A DNA stretch of 64,000 nucleotides from Dichotomocladium elegans (GCA_025716815.1 JAIXMN010000031.1:124001-188000), one strand, 5' to 3'. Counted from the first letter of the stretch, positions 1 through 12,884 are shown. Notes: generated by a model from the letters alone, not told the origin. A program made the numbers and translations.

Positions 1-3000
1 ATCCTGGACGTGGTATTGGGTCTGTTCTGGACGTACTATCCATGCTCTCATCGGGATTCAAGACAAATGAGCTCATCGGGCAATAATCAAAGCTTAGCTT
101 GATCCTACCGGCATTGTCGCCGTATAGATCAAACCATGCGCCACTGTCGGCATCCATTGACCATTCCTGCTCTACTCCATATAAACGCTTGGTGTCCTGG
201 ATATGGCGAATAATTGCCTTGACGCCGTCTAGCCAGTATCCAATCTTGCGATCATCCTTTTCGCTAGCAGCGGCAGGTTTAATCTCGATGGCAAGACGTG
301 AAATGTCTACCTCCTTGACGAACACATCCGCAGTTTCATTAAATACCAGAGTCTTTCCTCGGACACGTGAGGTTTTAAATTGAGGATAGGCAGAATCTGC
401 CATGACCTGGCAGTAGGCATATGTGTTTTGCGGCAGAACCACTTCATGGATTTTGATCCGAAGCACCCCAGACGAATATGAGCCAAGGTCGACCAGATCA
501 TCCGGGGTATACTTGATATAGCTCCCAACGAGATCTTTCATTGGTTTTCCCTCCTGTAATTTTCCTCCTGAGGCGTTTGTTCCAGCCGTTGCAGTGACAT
601 GTGCCCCAGACTTCTCCTCTGCATTTGGTGGCAAAGGTAAGCGAGTAGGACGAGCCCTGGGTAGGGCCAATGTAGGATAGAATTCGGCTGTAAAGAGAAG
701 CTCGCCTTTGGTTGGGCGTCGGTCGGCCGAGTGCAACCGAGTCCAACTATGACGAGAAAAAAACCAGATGAGTTTTTTTTTTCTTTATGTCTTTCCCGCA
801 GGTAGACGAAATGCTTACTCGGAGAACTTTCGCCCGGTGCTGATATACCACTTGTCCGGGTCCTCGCTCTGATCGCCAATGCACAGCTTGACAAGATCCT
901 TGGTCTTGAAATCGATTACGCCAATAGACTTGTCTGGAACGCGCGCATTCCAATCAACAACCTCAAAAACAAAGTCCTCCTTGGTCGAATGCACAGGTAC
1001 ATAGAGCGTCTCACCCCACTCGGGATACAAGCTGTTGTCAACGACCGAAGTTCTCTCACGGATCTGGAACCCGGACAGGACCCGGACGTAGGGGTCAGAT
1101 TTGCCACTGCCCACAGTTTCAACATTCCGAAGGTCACGCGCTTCCCAAAACGAAAAGCGCATAACACCAATAGGAGGCGCTAGATGACCAATGTATTCAG
1201 TATACTTTGAACCTCCCCCCTCTCAACCGAAAGACGTGCGATTAAAAGTAACTCACTGTCGTAACTGTGCACATTGCTTTGCAACAAATTATTCATGATC
1301 ACCGGTTTCCATTGCGCACTGAATCGTAAGGTACCCGCACTGCTGTTATCCATGGCAAGCGGCCACCAGCCCTCATTCTTCTCCTGTTTCTCCAGGATCT
1401 CTGCAAGGGAAGAGGTCCACACACCGATTACTGTGTCATGGTGTACCTTGCTTCGGTTCTTTACCTCCACACGGACAAAGACCTCGCTCTTTTCCAAGAC
1501 AACTGTCTCGGCTGATTTTTCATAAACCGGATGTTGCTTGTCCCAGGCCACGGACGTCGTCATGATCTCACGCCCATTCACAATCACTCGTGCATAGGGG
1601 CTTGACGTCGACGATTCAGGAAGTCCGTGGCACTCATGTACTGTCAATCGCAATACAGCAGAATCTTATTTTTTTACAGCGGTAAGCATATTTGACCAAA
1701 GCATGTTATTGTCAACTTACTTGATTCAGGCGCAGGCTCCACTGTGCCATCTGCATTCCTAATTGGCTTGGAGACGGCAAAATACTGCATGTCCACCTTG
1801 ATGTTTCCGATTGCATTACCTTTGTGCAACAGTGGTAGTTCGCTAAAAAGAGATAATATTAATTTCCACGATCAATGAATGTCAGTCTCCAAGTCTTACA
1901 GGCCCTCTTGTTTCGTCTGATCATCGTCGTCCAATTCACGGAGTAGATAGTAAGCCGTTGCAATCCGTTCATCCTCGCCATTGTCAACCTTGGTGTTGAG
2001 TTCCAGGGACAGGAGACCATTTAGGTTGTTTACAAGCAGGAACCGGATCTCATTCCAGACGGGCTGGAACGTGTTCCTTCGGACCTCGGTGCGGCCAAGC
2101 TCAATTGTGTCACCGCTATCCACAGTAAAGCGGACATAAGGATGCAGCGTGTTTTTGGGACTTGTTGCAAATGGTCCATTGCCGGTGTTAACGTTGTCTT
2201 CGAGGGATGAAGTTGACCAGACCCTGACGGCAAGGATGCCGTTGGCTTGTGCTAAGACGGAAGAGAGATAGATGAGATGCTAGACGGCATTTCGAGTTGC
2301 AAATGCTGGTTTCTCTTTTTCTTACAGATATCCATTTCGCCAGCAAAGAATTTCTCAACGTCAAATGTGAATGTGTTGGGCGCATACATCATCGGGCCGA
2401 GAATGGCATGGGCTTGTTCGCGCACAAAGTTTGTCAGGCCTGGGATCTAAGGGTTACATAAGTTTTAAGGCGTTTTTTAGAGTTACACCCTTCAGATATT
2501 GCACTTGCAATGTTGACGTCCAATCCAAACGAGTCGGTGCCAAAAGGTTTGAGGGTAAAGTCAAAATCGGGTTTGTACAAGAAGCATGCATCGATCACTT
2601 TGGCGTATGGAAATTTGTCCATAAACCTGATCTTCACCCGCATCTTTCCGGTAAAGCTCACGTCTTCTACCTGGACAGGAATAACAAGGCCCATCATATT
2701 CTTTGCAAGATGAATGCTTATGGCGATTTTTGGATTGACCCGGCGGTTGAGTTCCTCGGCTGCCAGATCGCGACAATCATTGGGTGTGAATGAGACGCGC
2801 CAGTCCATACACTAGGATAGCATAGAGGAAGACGAGAAAACCAATCAATGGGTAAGAATTCGTGCAAATAAGAACCATGCAGTTATAATAGTATCTGCAC
2901 TCACGACAGTGTCGACTTCTTGGTTAAGATACGTCTTGACGCTCTCAATGCGAAAGGGTTTCGTGCCGAGAGTTAAGGTTGTAAGACGCACTGATTCGAT

Positions 3001-3681
3001 AAAGGAAGGCAAGTATTCGCCAATGACTGCATCCATATTTTCCAAGATGAGGGAGCAGAGCACAGGCTCAAAAATAAGCCAGAATTTTTCAAGGAACCCG
3101 TTCATCCACTCGACAGGCTCCTCATCTGCTTCGGTGTGAGTTTTGGACAAGACGCGTTGAATATAGTTACGTTGGTGGCATCGGTACCGTTGCATGCTGA
3201 TTTGATAATAGATAGCTGTTATAGAAAAAGAAGTTGAGAGTTCAATGCATCTTTTTTTTTCTCTCCCAAAGGCGCGATGATATGTATCTTCCACTTTACC
3301 CAACACAAGACTAGACGCGAGTACGATACCAGCGTCGAGTCGTAACCTGCCAAGCACAAAAGCCAGCGAGGCGGTAATGAAAAGGATAGCGATATTGTGG
3401 TACCACTGGCCATACAAGGATCGTGGCAGCTTCCTTAGGAGCATGTTGTGGAGGCTTGGACCCTTTTCTTGTTTTGTTGTACTCGTAGGAGCGAGATTCG
3501 ACAGGACAGAATCAAGCCATGCGGTCTTAGTGTGAAATGGTGCTAGCGGAAATGCGCCTACAGTCGGCAGCATGGTGTCATGGCTGTCGGGAATGACAAA
3601 ATGAGCATTGGCAGTGTGCGGGCGCGATTGAGACGTCGCAGGTTTTAGGGGATTATTCGGAGGGTTCGTAGTGATGGGCAT
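1..3681 (-). CDS. Tricalbin / extended-synaptotagmin-like lipid-transfer protein (partial, 3' end outside window)
   Basis: Tricalbins tether the ER to the plasma membrane and move lipids through an SMP domain. Modelled exons (complement): 3300-3681, 2905-3215, 2509-2811, 2326-2446, 1900-2251, 1721-1842, 1257-1664, 819-1179, 1-746; all junctions keep frame and give about 1035 residues before the left edge. The N-terminus is disordered, followed by a hydrophobic hairpin (about residues 95-135) and an SMP domain (about 160-365) containing MDWRVSFTPND and GKMRVKIRF. Three C2 domains follow (about 375-500, 533-650, 668-790), the third with GSGKSDPYVRV and YPEWGE, and a fourth C2-like segment lies near 850-960. 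The intron at 2447-2508 has a GC donor (GCAAGT) instead of GT; no GT donor there keeps frame. Paralogue identity (TCB1, 2 or 3) cannot be assigned. The start is the first ATG of the open frame. The stop codon lies outside the window. Confidence 0.93.
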
Positions 3682-5297
3682 GGTACATTAGGGGATACAA
3701 AGATATACAGAAGGCGAAAGTGGGTTTCAATGACTCCGTATTATGGGCCGCTCGAGTAAGGATTTGCCTAAACCCCAAAAATCGTCTATGCGGTCCACGA
3801 CTTATCGAAAAAATCAAAAATCCTCCTTCCTCCCGAGGTTCCCTTTTCCTCTATGAGTAGGACATCCCATTCAACGAAGGGAGAGGAGAGGGGAAGAGCA
3901 CACGGTGATGGGGAGAATATGTTCCCAGTTTCCAGGAACCCCGTTTCGTTTGCTTTGGAGAAGAGAAAACTACGTCTCCTCGTGGACAGCTGATTTTTTG
4001 ACAATGTGAACTGTTTGTTTCCTGCCTCAACCGCCAAAGCTCTGTGCTTGTGCAACATGCCCAAGCACGTTGCGGCACTCGAATGGGCTGGTCCAAACAC
4101 AAGCAGCACGCACATACGCACTGGACACATGTGGGACCTATAGAAAGAGAAGCGTCCCTGCTAATAATCTCGCATAGAATATTGGGATGATCCAAGATCT
4201 CAGAAGCTTGGGCCTCTCCTTCCTCTCTCTCTCTCTGCTTCTGAACCTCGAGGCAATAAAAAAATGTTGGTCAGGGGAAATGGGATGATTGTCAGAAACA
4301 AAGAAATGCGAATCATGAGAAAGTTGGGAGTTGCTGGATGAAGAAGAATAGAAGTAGTCGAATATTGAATAACGGGGACGGGGGTGCGTTCGAGATATAG
4401 TTTCATGAACTGCATATCCATCGACCGACCGGGCATACTGTACACTCCACCGGGGGAAGGGGGGGTCATCGGTCGCTTATTCTCTGGCTGTACCTGATAT
4501 AGGTTACAGCCAGAGGGCCGAATGAAAAGGCAAATAAGGGGCAAGGGAAATGACTCGCAAGACGCGTGTGGATTCATGAATATTTGACAAGGCACTCTCC
4601 TTCTGTAGCACCCTTTTTAGGCTCTCCTTAAATGCGATTGTCTATTTACAACAAAGGGGAGAAGCAGCAGTCCTTATCTTTATAGAATCGGCTCCAAGAG
4701 AAAACAAGAAGGATCCTTGACCGGTTCCTCTTTGAAGACGCACACGTGCAGTTTAAACGGTGTACGGGGAGCACAGATGTGCCGAATGTACAACACGGTA
4801 CACACAGGTTTAGATGATGCCGGCATAGGTGGGACGAGGGACAGGAGATCTTGTTTCAGCAAAGGACGAAAAAAGAAGACGGGTAAGGGGGCGGCAAACC
4901 AACTAGAGCGGCGTCTGAGGTGGCTGCAGCAGTATCCTGTTATTAAAGTTGGATAGCGAGAGCTGGAGGGGACACCGGTTACCCAGATGCTGCTACAGGA
5001 GTGGCAATGTAACAACGGCTAGCAACAAGAGGAACCGTCTGCTGAGCATCAAAAAAAGACAGCTCGGTCTGTTCCTCGCTCCTGCATGCCACAAAGACTG
5101 CTACTATGGTTAGTGTGTGTTCTCTATTACAGACAAAGAGAGAGTATGTGTATGCTCTCCTTACTTATATATTATATAATCCTTTCCCGATTGCCTATAT
5201 ATTAAGATCGTTCTGCATCGGGCATTTCATTTTTTTGCTTTTCTTCATCTTGTAATAATCACAGTTATAGTTTTTTCATATAATCTTCTCTGCCGCC
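3682..5297. other. Divergent intergenic region, tricalbin / HAD phosphatase
   Basis: About 1.6 kb separates the start codons of the two divergent genes. Open frames here (for example 3786-4130, 4200-4595 and 4680-5015 on the minus strand) have low-complexity composition and no recognisable domain. TATA-like AT-rich stretches lie at about 5163-5203, roughly 100-130 bp before the phosphatase start. Otherwise I see only presumed promoters and leaders. Confidence 0.5.
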
Positions 5298-6508
5298 ATG
5301 CATTTCACAGCCGAACCAAGCATCAAGGTTAAGCGCATGATGTACAGCCCCATGTCCGTCGCCTCGTCGATCAAGGCATTCGTGACAAAGAAGAAGAAGG
5401 TCAACCTTCGTCGGATCAGACTGGTTGCCTCGGACCTCGACGGAACGCTGATGGTCGGCGAATTCAATGCGTGAGTTACACATCGCCGTGTCTGTACGTG
5501 CGTACATCTATCGAGATAGGCTGACTTTTAAAATAAACAGAGGACACTTGTCGAAGCGCACGATCAAGGTGCTACGTTCAGCCGAGGAAAATGGCACAAA
5601 GCTCGTGTTTGCGTCTGGCCGGCCGACGCGGACCATGCTCCATGCTGTTGAGCAGGCCAATCTGAACAATCTGTGGTGCATCTGCTGCAACGGTGCTCAG
5701 ATCCTGGACAGCCATACCAAGACGATCATCAAAAAGTTCTCCATCCCACGTCAACACGTAGAGCAAATAATCTCACGGGTGAAGGAGCTCCTGGGGGACG
5801 ACGTGTACGTTGCTGCCGAGAGCGACATCTTTTACAAGGGCGAGGCTGGGTTTGATGCAAAATGCGGCCATCTCATGCAGGGCAAGTGTGTGGTCGTGGA
5901 CGACCCCCGGACAGACTTCTTCCAGACCGAGCAGGACACGGTGGAGAATCTGCTTCTCGTCCACAAGACTTGGCCGACACGCCGTCTTTATGAGTTCCTC
6001 AATGAGCATGTTTTTTCTGACCCACGCTGGACGGGGCTTGTGAAACCGACATTTTCAAGTGACCACTTCCTGGAGATCTCAGCTGCCGGCGTCTCAAAGG
6101 CATCCACTCTCGAGTACGTTTGCAATGAACTCGGTGTCCGTCGCAAGGAGGTCATCGCCTTTGGCGATATGCCGAATGATACAGAAATGATCAAGTTTGC
6201 AGGTAAGCAAAGCGCGCATCCATGTGGTCTTCAATAGGTTTACTGACTTTACCACGGCAACTATTGTAGGTATCGGTGTTGCGATGGGAAATGCCCACGA
6301 AGACCTAAAGCGCATTGCAGACATGGTCACGCTGCCTAATGTCGATGACGGTGTTGCGGTTGTCCTGGAGAAAATGCTCGTCAAACAACATTTCTGTCCC
6401 GTAGCCTGCAGCAGCAGTATCGATAGTTCCATCACCACCTCAGCTACTCTCACCAAATCTAGCAACCGATTCTCCAGCTTCTCTAGCAGGAGAATGACTT
6501 TTATTTAG
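5298..6508 (+). CDS. HAD-superfamily Cof-type phosphatase
   Basis: Exons 5298-5470, 5541-6202 and 6270-6508 encode 357 aa. The HAD motif I VASDLDGTL (nucleophile Asp46, acid/base Asp48) lies near the N-terminus. The Thr/Ser motif is in VFASGRPT. The C-terminal motif IAFGDMPNDTEMI followed by GVAMGNA is the Cof/type IIB signature of small-molecule sugar-phosphate or nucleotide phosphatases. The C2-type cap lies between. The tail after GVAVVLEKML is Ser-rich and poorly conserved-looking. Both introns begin GT and end AG, and the spliced frame is continuous. The start is the first ATG in frame, in a CCGCCATG context. The substrate cannot be told from sequence. It converges on the COX IV gene. 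Confidence 0.9.
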
Positions 6509-6943
6509 TTTCTTCTCAGTTTGTGATGTAATTCTCTTCCTCATTCCTAGTGCGTGCCACTCGAGGCTTTTCCCTCAAAATCAAACTAAATAATAATTCT
6601 TGTATCTATAAATCGTCAACTACTTCGAATCTGATGGGAACGAGAATGTGTTTTTTTTTTCCGGATGGGGGAGGCTTGCGAATATACCGGAATGCCCATC
6701 CTTCGGTCACCTTTGACATTTATAGTCGGTGTGACATCTTCCAACCAACCTCCCCCCCCCCGGGCTAAAGAAAAAGTTCTCAAATTAAAAATATAGGGGT
6801 TCGCTGCATTAGTCAACAAACAACAGAAACGCCTTTTACAGACAGCATTCTCCATGTGCCCATGTCGGACATTTTTTCTTTTAGATATTGTAACGTACGG
6901 GGGAAAGGGTTTTTTGAAGATGTCCGCCCTGCCAGCTTACTCT
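6509..6943. other. Convergent 3' region, phosphatase / COX IV
   Basis: About 435 bp between two stop codons. It contains a C10 homopolymer-like run near 6753 and T-rich tracts. No gene is visible; it is presumably the two 3' UTRs and terminators. Confidence 0.5.
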
Positions 6944-7648
6944 CTATCGAACATAACCCTTGCCCTTGTAGCCCTCCGACGATACGCCATTGATGGGGTT
7001 CGACTTTTGCTCCCTGAGATATTCGTTTGTAGCCTGCTCCCATTCCTTAGTCATGGTTCGCGGAGTTTCTTCAGCTAAGAGAGAAATGATAAAGCGTATG
7101 TGTGTGTCAGTGTATGTGTAAACAAAAACAGGGATGCTGTTTCATGGTTCCTCCCGTCCCCAAAAAGATGTCTACCTCCGGCGCGGATTGCCAAAAACAG
7201 GCCCAGAGAAGCGGCTAACACGCCAGCGACACCACCGAGCACCTTTCCAGTGTGACCGGGCTCCAACAAAGGCTTGCGCGGTCCATGTTCACCAAACGCA
7301 ATATAGTCTATTTAGCAACATTAAGAAATGGCGCGTTAATAGGACAATTACCGCACGCGCACACACGCACGCACACAAGAGAACGTGCGTGCTCAACTGT
7401 GTGATTGGATGAGCGCGAAGAAAGAGGGGGAAAACAAAATTCATACATGCAGCCTTTTTATCGTCCATTGACATGATTTTCCAATCTGCCTTCTGGGTCT
7501 CTTCAAGCTGCTTTGCGACGGTATTTTGTTCCGCGGTAGACATAGTTGCCCAACGGGATTTGAGGTCTTGGATGGCCACGGAGGATGCGTAACGGCGGCT
7601 GAAAGCAGTCGAGATAGCACGACGCGACATCATTTTCTTATATAACAT
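6944..7648 (-). CDS. Cytochrome c oxidase subunit IV (fungal subunit 5), mitochondrial
   Basis: Nuclear-encoded inner-membrane subunit of respiratory complex IV. Exons (complement) 7447-7648, 7176-7307 and 6944-7074 give 154 aa. The N-terminus (MLYKKMMSRRAISTAFSRRY) is a basic, Ser/Arg-rich mitochondrial presequence. The matrix part has LKSRWATMS and KADWKIMSMDDKKAAYYIAF, the family hallmark. GEHGPRKPL leads into one transmembrane helix (GKVLGGVAGVLAASLGLFLAI), and the tail has PRTMTKEWEQATNEYL. Length is normal for the family. It is transcribed divergently from the small basic-protein gene at 7955, with a 306-bp spacer. A second possible initiator lies five codons downstream (MMSRR). Confidence 0.96.
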
Positions 7649-7954
7649 GGTTGCTGCGAGGGGAGTGAGCGTACAAGGTCCTGGAGAAAAGAAAAGAAGA
7701 AAAGAGAGAAAAAATAATTGTGTACGGAAAGAGAGAAAGAGAAAAACCCGTGTTGGGGGTAATGCTCCTTCATCTGTAATTGCCATGTAACACCAGGCGT
7801 TGCGCACGATTGCATGAAAACACAGTCACAATTCAGCCAACAAGAAAAAAAAAGACAGGTCGATACCCTTTCATACACCGCTGTCCCCCACCGCACTTTC
7901 GGCACCGAAATTTTTTTTTATTTTACATTTTCCTTGCAATTCCGATTCATCAAA
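7649..7954. promoter_or_regulatory. Short bidirectional promoter, COX IV / small basic protein
   Basis: Only 306 bp separates two divergent start codons. The stretch is rich in GAAA/TTTC tracts and has a TTTATTTTACATTTTCC segment just before the plus-strand gene. Whether regulatory elements are shared is inferred from distance alone. Confidence 0.45.
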
Positions 7955-8458
7955 ATGGGCAGCAGAAGCAAGAGTATGTTATAGTTGGACACAAGGCAAA
8001 AGTTCATGTGCGAGGACCTAATCTTACTTGCTTTGTGTAGAAAACGATCCCGCACGCAATGCCATTGCAAAGGGAAAACCTGTATTCCAGGGCCGAGTTA
8101 TTTCAAAAAAGAAGCAGAAACAGCACGATCGTGCCGCCAAGATGGTAATGTGCATATGATCTTTATTGTGTCATTGATAAGCTAACTAACATTTTTGTTT
8201 TTATGCACAGGAGAAACGATGGCTTGCAGCCAAGGGTTTGATCGAAGCTGAAGAAGAAATGAAAGGTACATTGAACGCGAGCCCGTTAAGCGGTGAAAGC
8301 AAGATAGGGAGTTCGTTAGATAACTCATGTTATTATATATGCTAGATGTTGTTGTTTCGCCTACGCGTAAGGTCCAGATGGTGACGGTGGTCGTTCCGGA
8401 CGAGGTGTTGGCAGCCGCAGCCTCCGGACCAGGCACGACTTTGGGCCAGCCCCAGTGA
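7955..8458 (+). CDS. Small basic protein, 96 aa, unknown function
   Basis: Four exons (7955-7973, 8041-8144, 8211-8265, 8346-8458) splice in frame to 96 residues. The first exon codes for only six residues and part of a seventh. The N-terminal half is Lys/Arg/Gln-rich (GRVISKKKQKQHDRAAKMEK), then a short predicted helix with GLIEAEEEMKD, then a hydrophobic stretch VQMVTVVVPDEVLAAAA and a Gly/Pro/Gln end. Four consistent introns with good junctions argue for a real gene although it is very short. The composition suggests a nucleic-acid- or ribosome-associated protein; a ribosome-assembly factor such as Alb1 is one possibility, but I do not recognise it firmly. Confidence 0.72.
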
Positions 8459-9580
8459 AAAGGCTCTCATCTCATGCATGCGCTCCATAACTTCTTGCCC
8501 TAATTATCAAATGTGTACATACCAAGTAAAATTTGCATCGACGAAAATTTTTTGATCCGAGCAGACGAGACAAGGATATCGTGTCATCGTCCTTCTGACT
8601 GCGGTCATGTGTCAAGCAATTTTTGGCAGGGACCTTTAAACATCTGTCATTCGGTCTTGACGGTTCCACTAGATAAGAAAATGGACGTGTGTGAATGAGA
8701 ACATGTGTCCCGAACCTTATCCCTGGTGAGTATAAGGCCACTTCAGACTACGTCATTTTTTTCAATGAGAATGTCACACGTGACAAGCAAGAGATAGCTT
8801 AACCTTTTGTTTCTGTAAAGAAAGTAGGGTGTCATTCTGGCAATCTCAAAGCTTAAAGGGAAGGAGATTGAAAAAAGACGGTGAGCCGTGTTACCCCTGC
8901 AGCAAATATCTCTCTCTTTTTTCATTGCTTTGGGAAAAGGAGGTGATTTTGAACCCTTCTTGCTACTGATTTTGGTCTTCTGCCCCGGTCCCTCGGTCAC
9001 TACCACTTCGCACAGATGCACAATCTATGGGTGATAGAAAGCGCAACAGCTAAAATGCAAAGGAAGGTTTGGGCGATCAATATCCAAGGAATCTCTTTGG
9101 ATGAATGTGCGCACGCACCCCCCCTCATTTCTTTTTCGATGGTGACGAGATGGGGCGGCCGGATGCCAAGTGAAATGTGGATCTGTGTAACTGTAATGAA
9201 ACCGCGTTATTTATTCTAATCCCCGGCGCCCTTTTGGCGATTGGGCAAGACGTGCGGCATTTTTATAATAGAAGTGCTCGCAAAGCTGATTGCAAAAAGG
9301 TCCCAAAAACGAGAATAAAAAAATTTATTAGTTCTTCGGGCAGGCTAGCGCTGCGTATGTTATAAATATATGTATATATAAGCCCTGCTAAGTTGGAACC
9401 CACCTCCTGTTTCTTTTTTTTTTTCCAAAACCCTTTCTCTCATCTTTATCGCTTTTTCTTTTTCTTCTATTATAATTGTTGTTCTTTTTCTTCGTCACTA
9501 CCCTCTTCATTATGCCTGAGCGGATATAAAACGAATACACGCCAATCAAACTGCAATCTACTTCTATATTCGAAAACATC
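8459..9580. other. Intergenic region upstream of the kinase
   Basis: About 1.1 kb with no convincing gene. The last 220 bp hold a TATA-like cluster followed by a strongly pyrimidine-rich leader (about 9408-9510), a common arrangement before fungal start codons. Confidence 0.5.
9361..9384 (+). promoter_or_regulatory. TATA-like cluster of the kinase gene
   Basis: AT-rich TATAAATATATGTATATATA lies about 200 bp before the kinase start and is followed by a CT-rich stretch. Core-promoter function is inferred. Confidence 0.4.
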
Positions 9581-10752
9581 ATGGTTCCTGATCTTTCAAA
9601 AACATCCAATCTGATTGACTCGGCTTACAACAGCCCTAGCTCTACCCTTGAGAGCTCCATTCTCAGCCGCCGCCCCTCCTCTGCTACATCACCCAAATAT
9701 TGTGCCGCTGAGGACCAAGAACCACGCCGGTCTTCTGTGCGCACTACCACTGGGGGCAGCATCAAGCAGTACGGTGAATGTTACCGTCGCCTTGGCGAAG
9801 GCACATCGGCAGTCGTCATGGTCTTTCGCAAGATTGACAAGCTGGGCAGAACCGATAAACTGTACGCTATCAAACAATTCCGAAAGCGCTCAAAATCCGA
9901 GAGCGACAAGGAGTACATGAAGCGCTTGACCAGCGAATTCTGCATATCATCTACTTTTCAACATCCCAACATTGTCGAGACCATTGATCTTGTCATGAAT
10001 GAACAGAAGCGCTATTGCACCGTCATGGAATACGTAAGTTTGTTTCGTTGAAAAGTCCTTGATTGGCCAAGTTGTCAGCTCACCCAACAAAAAAAAAGTG
10101 TCCAGGCGGCGATTTGTTCTCATGTATCATGGCGGATCGCATGACGGAGCGCGAAAAGTACTGCTGTCTCAAGCAACTGCTCCAGGGCCTTGCGTATCTG
10201 CACAGCATCGGCGTGGCCCATCGTGACATCAAGCCTGAAAATCTGCTGCTCACCCAAGACGGCGTTCTCAAGATTACCGATTTCGGTGTCTCTGACGTAT
10301 TTCGGTATGCATGGGAAAAGCAGGGCCACAAGAGCAGCGGTCTCGTAGGCTCAGAACCCTACATCGCGCCCGAGTCCTTTGAACAAAAGGATTATTGGGC
10401 TGCTGCTGCCGATGTCTGGTCAGCTGGTATTGTCTTTTATTGCCTCTTCACAGGCGGCCACATCTGGCGCCGTGCCAAGAAAGCGACATCGACCTCTTCT
10501 TCTGCCGACAAGGCCTATCAGATTTACGTCAAAATGCACCCCACCCAAACCTTCGACCCGTTTCTCCAGTTCCCACAAGAGGCCCGCAAGATCCTCTACA
10601 AAATGCTCGATCCTAACCCGCACACCCGCATCACCAGCCACACTTTGCTTGAGGAGCCTTGGATCAAATCCATTCCCGTATGTCATAACGGTGTTGACCA
10701 TAATAATCATCGCCATAACCATATCATCCCTAGCAGAGTCGTTGCAAAGTAA
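9581..10752 (+). CDS. Serine/threonine protein kinase, Npr1/Hal5-like fungal family
   Basis: Exons 9581-10033 and 10099-10752 encode 368 aa. The Ser-rich N-terminus (about 60 residues) precedes a complete kinase domain: glycine loop LGEGTSAVV, catalytic Lys98 (YAIKQFRKR), catalytic loop HRDIKPEN (Asp194), DFGVSD (Asp212), SEPYIAPE and the DVWSAGIV helix. The long charged link after the invariant Lys, the GSEPYIAPE activation segment and a W-[KR]-x-A-x-K insert after the F helix resemble the fungal Npr1/Hal4/Hal5 group, which controls plasma-membrane permeases and ion transporters. The C-terminus ends soon after the domain with a His/Asn-rich tail. The N-terminal extension is much shorter than in yeast Npr1. 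The family is firm; the subfamily is inferred. Confidence 0.9.
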
Positions 10753-12884
10753 CAGATGGAAACGACTCCTCCTCCTCTCCACCATTATCCCCCACCCAAC
10801 CGTTGATACCCGCACTATGCCTACCCACAGCTATTGGCCATTTCCCATATAACAAAACATAGCATACGCATTCATTTACCTACTCACGCACACGCACTCG
10901 CTCGCCCGCTCACTCGCACACGCACTTGCTCACTCATTTACAGCTGCACATGGTTCCTTCCTCATTTGTATATAATTATATAACAGCCCTTTCGTTTGCA
11001 AATAACTACAGTATATGCTTTTTTTATCCACCCTATAATGGTTTTGCCACATCTGTTGCTTATTTTCTCTGAGCCACACATGTGTGTTTGGTTGTGGCAC
11101 GTGCATTATCGGATCCGAAGGGGTTCCAGCTCAGCTGTACGAGCTTAGGGGTGGGAGCGGGGGTGCATAGCGTGGTCAATCTCGGATACATTCAGCCGAT
11201 TCAATGCCAATCGAACATCACGAAGCGTAGACAGGATCCCCTATTTCATTCTAACGAGTCGGCGACAGGACGGGACAATAAATATCTTTTCATCACTCGA
11301 TACAACGTTCATGGAGGGTTGGGGAGATACAGGTGCACACAAGTCTCTATGCTGTGGCACCCCGGTGACATTGTTTCATTACCCAGATTTGGGGTATTTA
11401 TTTCTGTCTTTGCTCTCTCGCTCTAAGCCCATCGGATGAACTCCCACCGATTGCAAAGCATGAGGGGTTATTGCTTCAAATAATAGCGCATTGTTTACTG
11501 TGGAACAACCATATGAGGTGGAGGTGGGAGCCGTCAATAATGAGGTAATGGGGAACGGTTTGCTGTTGATTCAGGAAATCCCGAGCAACCAGTGCTTGCG
11601 TGGGGTGACTCGTTGGACAAGGATCTTATTGCGAGCTCGATGTCTCCCTTCCAAGCAGAATCTTCTCAGCTGGGACGTTCTTGAACCGTTATATTCCTAT
11701 GCCTCGGCATCATTGAAGTAAGTTCTGGAGGTATAGTAATCCAAAGATCGATGAACACAGCGAAAGTCGGAGTCCCTGTGCGTTTCTACTTCTTCGGACG
11801 CACGTAACATGTGAGAAACATTGGAATGTGTAATTTTTTTTTTCCTCGGTGTCGCATTCAAAATTTTTTACAAAAATAAAAAAAAAAAATCTTGCCGAGT
11901 TGACACTTTGGCTTTCCCTCTTCCCTCGGCGCCCCATTTGCCATAGATATCAAATTGTGGCGTGTACGTCGAAAATTTCTGACAGCCGGAATAATTACAT
12001 CCAAGAGACCGTGTGCTGTGTGAATGGCGTGGTTTTCACCTCGTCTGTCGAGGAAAACTTGGCCCAGGGTTTCGATGGTGAATTCCGTCTCTTCTCAACT
12101 GATGGTATTTTTTTTGATCTCCGTCCTTTCAGGAGTATGGTCGGCAAGTGAAAAGATGACCTGACTCGGTGGCGTTCAATATCCCTTGATGGCGTGCCTG
12201 CTGCACCGGTGCTTCAAAGCCTGTCCAAAATTAGCTTTTCCACAAAAGCCGGACAATCAAATTGGGATGCAGAAGGTTGGGTTGTGATGGAAATGGTTTA
12301 TTCCAACTTCATCCGTGCTGCTCAAAAAAGTATGACTCCAGTCCTGCTCAAAAGGCCTCGACTCTGTGGATATAGACCTTTTTGTTATAATAGTAGCAAC
12401 ACAAGGAATGACGGTAACTCTTCATCCATTGGATGAAAAGAAAAGACGATGCTTTTAGGCGTAGGGGTGCGGCGCGGGGAAAGGGAATTCATTGTTATCT
12501 ACTGCATTCCAACCCAACCCCGGGCGGCGACATTCTTTTTAATTGGCAATAGTCTGGTTCTGCTCCTTCTCGTCAGCAATCGAATGAGGGAAGAGGCAAT
12601 GGCAAGCACAGAGAATAAGTTGTACGCTTTATAGAGAATCATAGCAGTCCAGATAAAATGATAACAGCGGAAGTCCTCCGCTTTTTTTATCGCTATCAGT
12701 GTCCGTGCCGAAAACAGCGGCTCATCGTAGGAACAAGACAGAGACCTTTAATATTTTCATACCAACAGGAAAAAGAACAAGAAACAATATGCGAATGATT
12801 CTCTTGATAGAGCTATGAGCCGAGCATGCATCGCTGACTTGGGGAGAAAGGGGGAGAGATAAATGGGGGCGGCGGGAGTCAGGT
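10753..12884. other. Gene-poor convergent spacer
   Basis: About 2.1 kb between the kinase stop and the stop of the small minus-strand gene. It begins with a CA/CG-rich low-complexity stretch (about 10866-10935). Open frames at 11082-11426 and 11849-12151 have no recognisable domain. I see no supported gene. Confidence 0.5.
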
